A DNA stretch of 64,000 bases from Singulisphaera acidiphila DSM 18658 (GTDB lineage: Bacteria > Planctomycetota > Planctomycetia > Isosphaerales > Isosphaeraceae): NCBI RefSeq assembly GCF_000242455.2, contig NC_019892.1:1-64000 (forward strand), in the 5' to 3' direction. Positions 58,415-64,000 of the stretch are shown piece after piece; within the stretch, counting starts at the first letter, position 1, and each line of letters opens with the position of its first letter. The translations under genes and the position numbers were made by a program. The notes under the pieces were generated by a model, which had not been told where the DNA came from, ran no database searches, and worked only from the letters and a program-made list of their open reading frames with translations.

Positions 58415-60910
58415 TCAGTCGACATAGAGGAATTCGTTGGAGGCGAGCAAGGCCCGGGTCAGGCCGGCCCAGGCCTCGCCGGAGCGGCGTTCGGCGGGCA
58501 CTCCCTCATCGGCGAGGCTCCGCTCGTAACGCGTCAGAAACTCCCCTGCCCTGCTCTGTTCGCCGGCCGTCGGTGCGCGGCCGAACGCGCGAAGGTAGGC
58601 GGCACGGAGTCGCTCCGACGGGTCGGCCCCCTCCGCAAGCAACCGGCCCGCGAACCGCTGCGACTGGTCGTGCACGAACGGGTTGTTCAGGAGGTACAAG
58701 GCCTGCAAGGCGACGGTGGAGCTGTCGCGTGCGGGAGTCGTCACGCTCGTGTCAGGTCCGTTGAAAAGAGCCAGGTACGGGTGCGGATGGAGCCGCTGCA
58801 CCATCAGGTAGACGCTCCTGTGCTCCGACGGGTAGAGCGCCTTGAACTGGTGGTGCGCCGTGTATGTCCATGTATTCACGGCGGGAAACGGCTGGGGACC
58901 CGGCCGGTCGCGCTGAAGGTTCCCCCCGAGGGCGAGCAGGCTGTCGCGCAGGGCTTCGGCATCGAGGGGCCTGCGGTCGAACCGCCAGTAGTACGCGTTG
59001 CCCGTGTCGATCGCCGCATCGGCCGAGTCATGCTCGGAGGCGAGTTGATACGTCTCCGAGAGCATGATCCGACGGTGGAGCGCCTTGACCGACCACCCTT
59101 GGGCGATGAAGTCGGCGGCCAGCCAGTCGAGCAGTTCGGGGTGGGTCGGCGGAATGCCTCGAAGGCCGAAGTCCGACGGCGTCGGCACGATCGGCTTGCC
59201 GAAGTGATGCTGCCAGATCCGGTTGACCATCACCCGAGCGGTCAGGGGCCGGGGCGAGCCCTCGGTGAGCCAGCGGGCCAGCGCGAGCCGGCCACTCCCC
59301 GTCGCGGGCAGGTCGATCGTGCCAGCAGGTTCGAGCACCTTGGGAACTCCCCGAGGCACGAACTCGCCAAGCTTGCTCGGGTCACCGCCCACTTGCAGCT
59401 TGACGTCGGTCGGATCGCCGTCGCGAACGGCGTAGGCCAGCGGGGCGAGGGCCCACGGCCCCGCCTCGGTGACTTGTTTGATCTCTCCGCGCAGTTGGTG
59501 GAGCCGGGTATCGCGGCCCCGCGTCGCCTTGGCGAGCTCGACCTTCAAGGCTTCGAGCGCCTGGGTTCGGTCGGCTGTCCCGGCCACCCCTGCGATAAAC
59601 TCCGCCTCGGCGACCGCGAATCCCAGGTCGCGGACTCGGTTCGTGGCCTCACCGCGAGTCTCGGCCTCGGCAACGTCCGCGTTGAGCCGGGCGAGTTGTT
59701 CGGCCTGTTTCGCCTCGAAGTCCTTGAGTCGATCCGGCGGAACGAGCGGTGCAAACTCGCTTGGCTTGCGATCTTCCTCCGCCCCGGCAAACGGATACTT
59801 GGCGCCTGCGAAGAAACCGTAGAGTGCGTAATAGTCGCGAGCCGTGATGGGGTCGAACTTGTGATCGTGGCAGCGGGCGCAGCGGAGGGAGAGTCCGAGC
59901 ACGACCTGGCCGGTCGTGTTCAAGGTGTCTTCGATGATCTGGTGGATGTCCTCGAGCTTCCGCGTGCCGAACCGCTTCGCCTGGGCGACGAAGCCGGTGG
60001 CAATGACCCGGCGGGCGTAGTCGTCGCGCGGGCCGTCACCGGCCAGGATGTCACCGGCGATCTGTTCGTGAAGGAACCGGTCGTACGGGATGTCGGCGTT
60101 GAAGGCGTCGATCACGTAGTCGCGATACAGGTAGGCCTCGCGGATCGGGTAGTCGGAGTTATCCCCGGCCGTGTCGGCATACCGCGCGAGGTCGAGCCAG
60201 TAACGTCCCCAGCGCTCGCCATAGCCAGGCGACGCGAGCAACTCCTCAACCAGCCTTGGGAACGCGTCCGGCCGCTCGTCGGCCACAAACGCCTCAACCC
60301 GATCGGGCTCGGGCGGCAGGCCGATCAGGTCGAAGTAAGCTCGACGGACCAAGGCGCGGCGGTCCGCCTTCGCAACCGGGTGAAGCCCCTTGGCCTGCTG
60401 CCCAGCGGCAATGAACCGATCGATCGGCTGCGCAGCCCAGCCGTTCGGATCCGCTGGCGGCGTAATCGCCCTGAGCGGCTCGAACGCCCAGTGCGCCTGC
60501 CCCGCGATCGGCTTTGCAGCGGCGGCCTTCGGCCAGGGGGCACCGGCGGCGACCCACGCAACCAGGTCGTCCTGAACGGCCTTCTGAAGCGGCTTGGTGG
60601 GGGGCATCTTGAGCGATTCGTCGTCATGGCGAACCGCCTGAATCATGAGGCTCCCCTGCGGATCGCCCGGGACCAAGGCCGGGCCGTTCTCGCCACCGGC
60701 CAGCATCGCCTCCCGCGAGTCAAGCCTGAGCCCGCCGCTTGCTTTCTTCGCGCCATGGCACTTCACGCAAGTCCCGGCGAGCACCGGCCGCACCTTGAGC
60801 TCGAAGAAGCTCTCCGACGCGGCGTCAGGCGCACCCGCCTGGGCATTCGATCGCGATCCGCCAGCCACCAAGATCGTTGTCAGAACCAGGCTCAGGATCG
60901 TCCGGCTCAT
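58415..60910 (-). CDS. PSD1-type planctomycete cytochrome/DUF1549/DUF1553 protein
   Basis: An 831-residue protein with a signal peptide (SRTILSLVLTTILVAGGSRS). Full domain set: planctomycete cytochrome C domain with CVKCH (about 49-53) and GGLRLDSREAMLAGGE; DUF1549 with YFDLIGLPPEPDRVEAF and the second CxxCH in CARCHDHKFDPI; a spacer with a short coiled segment; then DUF1553 with ARVMVNRIWQHHFG and PTHPELLDWLAADF. The ATG at 60910 has GGAGGT eight bases upstream. The pair with DUF1501 is a planctomycete hallmark; the reaction is unknown. Confidence 0.95.
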   Translation of the reverse strand: MSRTILSLVLTTILVAGGSRSNAQAGAPDAASESFFELKVRPVLAGTCVKCHGAKKASGGLRLDSREAMLAGGENGPALVPGDPQGSLMIQAVRHDDESLKMPPTKPLQKAVQDDLVAWVAAGAPWPKAAAAKPIAGQAHWAFEPLRAITPPADPNGWAAQPIDRFIAAGQQAKGLHPVAKADRRALVRRAYFDLIGLPPEPDRVEAFVADERPDAFPRLVEELLASPGYGERWGRYWLDLARYADTAGDNSDYPIREAYLYRDYVIDAFNADIPYDRFLHEQIAGDILAGDGPRDDYARRVIATGFVAQAKRFGTRKLEDIHQIIEDTLNTTGQVVLGLSLRCARCHDHKFDPITARDYYALYGFFAGAKYPFAGAEEDRKPSEFAPLVPPDRLKDFEAKQAEQLARLNADVAEAETRGEATNRVRDLGFAVAEAEFIAGVAGTADRTQALEALKVELAKATRGRDTRLHQLRGEIKQVTEAGPWALAPLAYAVRDGDPTDVKLQVGGDPSKLGEFVPRGVPKVLEPAGTIDLPATGSGRLALARWLTEGSPRPLTARVMVNRIWQHHFGKPIVPTPSDFGLRGIPPTHPELLDWLAADFIAQGWSVKALHRRIMLSETYQLASEHDSADAAIDTGNAYYWRFDRRPLDAEALRDSLLALGGNLQRDRPGPQPFPAVNTWTYTAHHQFKALYPSEHRSVYLMVQRLHPHPYLALFNGPDTSVTTPARDSSTVALQALYLLNNPFVHDQSQRFAGRLLAEGADPSERLRAAYLRAFGRAPTAGEQSRAGEFLTRYERSLADEGVPAERRSGEAWAGLTRALLASNEFLYVD

Positions 60911-61065
60911 TTCGAGACACCTCCGCGCTCCGGCCGCGGGAGCAGACTGCCCGCTTGTTAAACAAGCATCCAACGAAACTACACAATACTATCGTCGCGA
61001 CCGCAACGGAAGAATGAATCCTTGGATTTCTCGGACGAATCCCGCCCGGAGTTAGTTAAGGCCGA

Positions 61066-62466
61066 TCATGCGGTGGCGATCAACTCGGGAATCGCCTGAC
61101 CGTTGGTGACGATGGGTGTGGGGCGGCCGGCGTGGTCGGGGATGGTGACACTGGCGTAGTCGATCCCGAGGTGCTGATAGATCGTGGCGAGGAAGTCTTG
61201 CGGGCCAACCCGGCGGTCGGTCACGTCCTCGCCGCGACGGTCGGTGCCACCGATCACGCGGCCGGTGGCAATGCCACCCCCCGCCCAGATCATCGAGTTG
61301 GCGCGTGGCCAGTGGTCGCGGCCCGGCTGCACCGTTCCCGCCGGCGCGCTCGCCTGGCCGCCCCCGCTGCTGGCGACGTAGCTGATCCGAGGGGTCCGGC
61401 CGAACTCGCCGGTCACCACCACGAGCACGCGCTTGTCGAGGCCACGGGCGTAAACATCTTCAATCAGGGCCGCGACGGCCTGGTCGAAATACGAGGCGCG
61501 GAACTTGAGAGCGTCGAATACGTGGTGGTTCACGGCGTGGTCGTCCCAGTTCGCCACCCGACCGCAGAGGGGGCCGTCGAACGTGGTCGTGACCACCTCC
61601 ACCCCCGCCTCAACCAGCCGGCGAGCCATCAGGCACTGCTGGCCCCACTGGTTCAGGCCGTAACGCTCGCGGAGCTTCGGGTCTTCACGGCTCAGGTCAA
61701 ACGCGCGGGCCGCCTCCGGGCTGGTCAGCAAGTCGAGCGCCTGCGACTCGAACCGGTCGATGGCGTCGACCGTGCCGGAGGCGTCGAGGTCGCGCCGGAA
61801 GTCGTCGAACGAATGACTGAGACGGAGCCGACCGCGAAGCCGGTCGGCCTGCGAGGGGTGATCCAGCCCCACGTTCGGCACCCGGAAATTGGGCGCACTG
61901 GGATCACCCAGCAGCGCAAACGGCTCGTATGACCCGCCAAGATAGGCTGGACCTGCGATCTGAAAAGAGTCGTACCGGGTGATCGGGTTGACCCCGATAT
62001 AGTTCGGCAGCGCGTGCCGGACGTCCGACCGGAGGTAGTGGGCGACCGACATGAAGTCGGGATATTTCGGCCCCTGCTTATCCTGGGCGTCGGGGTCACC
62101 GCTGAGCAGTTGAAGCGAGCCGGCCGGGTGGCCGCCCCCGGTATGGGCCAGCGAACGAAGCACAGTGAAGCGATCGGAAATCGCCGCCTGACGCGGGATC
62201 AGCTCCGTAAACCGCAACCCAGGCGTCTTCGTCTCGATCGTGGCGAACGGGCCGCGAAATTCGCTCGGCGCATCGGGCTTGGGATCGTAAGTGTCGAGGT
62301 GACTGCACCCGCCACGGAGCCAGACCACAATCACGGCCGTCCGCTCGCGCGGTGTGGCCGCCTTGGCCGACGCCTCCCGAAGCCGGAGCATGCCAGGAAG
62401 CGACAACATGCCAAACCCGGCGAGGCCGGCTCGAAGGATCTCGCGGCGGGAAGCAGTCGCAGGCAT
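61066..62466 (-). CDS. DUF1501 protein (3)
   Basis: A 466-residue Tat-exported protein (SRREILRAGLAGFGMLSLPG). DUF1501 motifs: AVIVVWLRGGCSHLDTYDPKP, SLAHTGGGHPAGSLQLLSG, VVVTGEFGRTPRISY and GRDHWPRANSMIWAGGG. It differs clearly from the other two copies. It lies 155 bases upstream of the PSD1 gene on the same strand and may share its transcript. Confidence 0.94.
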   Translation of the reverse strand: MPATASRREILRAGLAGFGMLSLPGMLRLREASAKAATPRERTAVIVVWLRGGCSHLDTYDPKPDAPSEFRGPFATIETKTPGLRFTELIPRQAAISDRFTVLRSLAHTGGGHPAGSLQLLSGDPDAQDKQGPKYPDFMSVAHYLRSDVRHALPNYIGVNPITRYDSFQIAGPAYLGGSYEPFALLGDPSAPNFRVPNVGLDHPSQADRLRGRLRLSHSFDDFRRDLDASGTVDAIDRFESQALDLLTSPEAARAFDLSREDPKLRERYGLNQWGQQCLMARRLVEAGVEVVTTTFDGPLCGRVANWDDHAVNHHVFDALKFRASYFDQAVAALIEDVYARGLDKRVLVVVTGEFGRTPRISYVASSGGGQASAPAGTVQPGRDHWPRANSMIWAGGGIATGRVIGGTDRRGEDVTDRRVGPQDFLATIYQHLGIDYASVTIPDHAGRPTPIVTNGQAIPELIATA

Positions 62467-62638
62467 CGTCGACCTCAGCTTCGGGATCAGGCATACGCAG
62501 GTTCTTGAACCTTAGTTTAACCCAGTTTGTTCCGCCAAGAAAGGTCGAAGCGGTGGGCCGAATCATCTCGCAACACTTACTCAGTCGCTGAAATTGGACT
62601 CGGCAAGGGGGTGCAGACGAGCCCCGCCGAAAACCGAC

Positions 62639-62668
62639 TTGATTACCTCGAACCTCAAGGCATATACT
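62639..62668 (+). promoter_or_regulatory. Promoter of the PadR gene, likely leaderless
   Basis: TTGATT (62639-62644) and TATACT (62663-62668) with an 18-base spacer. The ATG at 62675 is only seven bases past the -10 element, so transcription should start at or next to the start codon; no ribosome binding site is present. Confidence 0.6.
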
Positions 62669-62674
62669 GCCGGC

Positions 62675-63037
62675 ATGAGCAAACTCAAACCAACGAACCC
62701 GGACTTCCTCAACGGGGTCCCGGAGCTGCTCGTGCTGCAACTGCTGGCTCGAACACCCATGCATGGGTACGAGCTGGTCCGATCGATTGCGCGGGCGACC
62801 GACACCCAGCTCGAGTTCGGCGAAGGCTGTATTTACCCGATTCTGCACCGGCTGGAACGAGAGGGGCTGCTCGCCGGGGAGACGGTGCAGGCGGGGAAGC
62901 GGACCCGGATCGTCTACCGGGTGACGGCGGCAGGGCTCCAGCGGCTGGCCCAGTCCACTTCGGCATGGGAAGCCGTGGTCGCGTCCGTCAACCGGGTGCT
63001 TCAAGGAGGGGGAGATGCAGACACGGCCATGGCTTGA
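62675..63037 (+). CDS. PadR-family transcriptional regulator
   Basis: A 120-residue PadR-type winged helix. DFLNGVPELLVLQLLARTPMHGYELVRSI is the classic start, GEGCIYPILHRLEREGLLAGE the recognition and wing region, and TRIVYRVTAAGLQRLAQ the wing end. The ATG at 62675 gives the family terminus. It overlaps the following membrane-protein gene by 23 bases, a usual PadR arrangement in which the pair is co-expressed and repressed by PadR. Confidence 0.94.
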   Translation: MSKLKPTNPDFLNGVPELLVLQLLARTPMHGYELVRSIARATDTQLEFGEGCIYPILHRLEREGLLAGETVQAGKRTRIVYRVTAAGLQRLAQSTSAWEAVVASVNRVLQGGGDADTAMA

Positions 63038-63680
63038 GCAGGTTTGGTCCGAGGTGGTGCGCAGCGGGCTGCCGCCGGCATATGCCGACCGGTTGCTGAC
63101 CGAGCTCAGCGACCATGCCGAGGAGCTCGGCGACCAGGCAGAGCAACGGCTCGGCAAGGCTGAGGAACTCGCCGGGGCGGCCGTCTTGGCGTACCGGTCA
63201 AGCTCCTTCGCGGGCCGCCACCCCCTGGCCGCGTTCGTGCTTCTGCCTTTGCTTCTGGTCGTCGCCGGCCTGGGCGTGCATGCGGTGGTGGTCGTGGCCA
63301 GTCTGGAAGGGCTGGCCTGGGCGTTCGGCCAACCCGACCACCCGGTGGTCGCCTGGGCGGCGATCGCGTCAGTGCGTTTGATCGGATACGTCTCCCCGCT
63401 CGCGGTCGTCATTGGCGGATGGGCGGTCTACCGCCGCTGCGGCCGGCCTCTCGGCTGGTTCCTGGCCCTTGCCCTGCTGGTGGCAGGGTTCGCGGCCTTG
63501 ATCGTTACCGGGTTCGATCCGCTGATGCCCGCAGCTCCCGTGGACTTGTTCGTCAAACTCGTTCCTCCCAACGAGCTCCACCGAGTGGCGCAGGCCGCCC
63601 TCACCGGAGCCGTCGGATTGTCATTCGCCGGCCTCGACCGGGTCCGCAGGGTCCGGGCGTTCGCCACCGTGCTCAGTTAA
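63015..63680 (+). CDS. PadR-associated membrane protein
   Basis: A 221-residue protein. A helical soluble N-terminal domain (PPAYADRLLTELSDHAEELGDQAEQRLG, about 20-47) of the kind seen in PadR-linked DUF1700-like proteins is followed by about four membrane helices (LAAFVLLPLLLVVAGLGVHAVVVV and others). AAGGAGG lies just before the ATG, inside the PadR gene. The role is unknown; it is probably under PadR control. Confidence 0.82.
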   Translation: MQTRPWLEQVWSEVVRSGLPPAYADRLLTELSDHAEELGDQAEQRLGKAEELAGAAVLAYRSSSFAGRHPLAAFVLLPLLLVVAGLGVHAVVVVASLEGLAWAFGQPDHPVVAWAAIASVRLIGYVSPLAVVIGGWAVYRRCGRPLGWFLALALLVAGFAALIVTGFDPLMPAAPVDLFVKLVPPNELHRVAQAALTGAVGLSFAGLDRVRRVRAFATVLS

Positions 63681-63768
63681 GCCGCTCGCAAGGGTCCGCC
63701 TCGCATAAGTCCGACCTGACGACAGGCCGGCCGGGCCCCTGCGCGCCGAGGCAAACCGGAGGTTTTCA

Positions 63769-64000
63769 ATGAGAAGGTATCGCCCCGAAGTGGTTACGCT
63801 CGAAGGCCGGGCCCTGCTCAGCGCCGGGCCTGTCGCAACCCCCAGGCCGAACGTGCTGGTAGGGTCTGCAAACCCAACCGACCACGCCGCCGAACAGACG
63901 CTACAGTCGATCCTCAATCACACGCGGATCGAGACCGGCGTCCCCGCGCTGGCGGGAGGCATCATCATCGACGGGAAACTGGCGGCCACGGCCGCCAGCG
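63769..64000 (+). CDS. Secreted beta-lactamase-related serine hydrolase (partial)
   Basis: The gene runs off the window, with 77 codons visible. It opens RYRPEVVTLEGRALLSAGP, the planctomycete LExRxLLS surface signature. ILNHTRIETGVPALAGGIIIDGKLAATAA follows, the usual beginning of beta-lactamase/penicillin-binding-protein-like hydrolases. The SxxK site lies beyond the end. GGAGG precedes the ATG. Confidence 0.72.
   Translation, partial: MRRYRPEVVTLEGRALLSAGPVATPRPNVLVGSANPTDHAAEQTLQSILNHTRIETGVPALAGGIIIDGKLAATAAS

Noticed and set aside
58007..60961. 984-codon plus-strand open frame opposite DUF1501 and PSD1 genes
   Set aside because: It crosses two well-supported opposite genes and has no recognisable domains.

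Overview
The window looks like a chromosomal segment of a planctomycete, most likely of the Isosphaeraceae/Singulisphaera type. The evidence is gene content: three DUF1501 proteins, two planctomycete DUF1549/DUF1553 (PSD1-type) proteins with CxxCH sites, many Tat-signal secreted oxidoreductases, and three secreted proteins opening with the planctomycete-type LExRxLLS signature. Base composition is GC-rich with strong third-position bias, which opens very long antisense reading frames that are not genes. I saw no tRNA, rRNA, CRISPR array or intact insertion sequence.

Layout. 1-2.2 kb: a small FmdB-like zinc ribbon and dnaA. 2.4-6.0 kb: three genes joined by two 4-base ATGA overlaps, ending in a KGGVGR-variant P-loop ATPase with tetratricopeptide repeats; this is the best candidate for an undescribed conflict or signalling system. 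6-10.3 kb: two tandem paralogous membrane-anchored vWA proteins (minus). 10.6-14.4 kb: GNAT acyltransferase, polysaccharide deacetylase, surE and a lipoprotein. 14.4-17.9 kb: repeat-rich gap, a secreted alpha-carbonic anhydrase, a small membrane protein and an unknown protein. 18-24.6 kb (minus): multicopper oxidase, SCO-like protein and diheme peroxidase. 24.6-25.4 kb: a geneless region with a long RNA-like hairpin. 25.4-36.2 kb: PQQ-like propeller protein, riboflavin synthase, two small proteins, a Tat aldo/keto reductase, a glycosyltransferase pair, a YkvA protein, a Gfo/Idh/MocA oxidoreductase and a threonine aldolase-like enzyme. 36.2-38.4 kb: a truncated ferredoxin, an FGE-sulfatase-domain protein and a kinase fragment, which together look eroded.

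38.4-47.3 kb: a BlaR1/BlaI-type pair with a candidate palindromic operator, a second Tat aldo/keto reductase, AraC and CGNR regulators, an alpha/beta hydrolase divergent from the CGNR gene, an AcuI-like reductase, and a ribbon-helix-helix/membrane protein pair. 47.7-53 kb (minus): WD40, DUF1501 and a DUF1549/DUF1553 protein carrying a large coiled-coil insertion. 53.4-55.6 kb: an ECF sigma operon ending in a textbook terminator. 56-56.9 kb: two small proteins. 57-62.5 kb (minus): DUF1501, PSD1 and DUF1501. 62.6-64 kb: PadR, its membrane partner, and the start of a secreted serine hydrolase cut by the window end.

The genes are mostly small independent operons. Recurrent themes are the secreted/periplasmic redox inventory, small sensor-regulator pairs, and several intergenic structured repeats.
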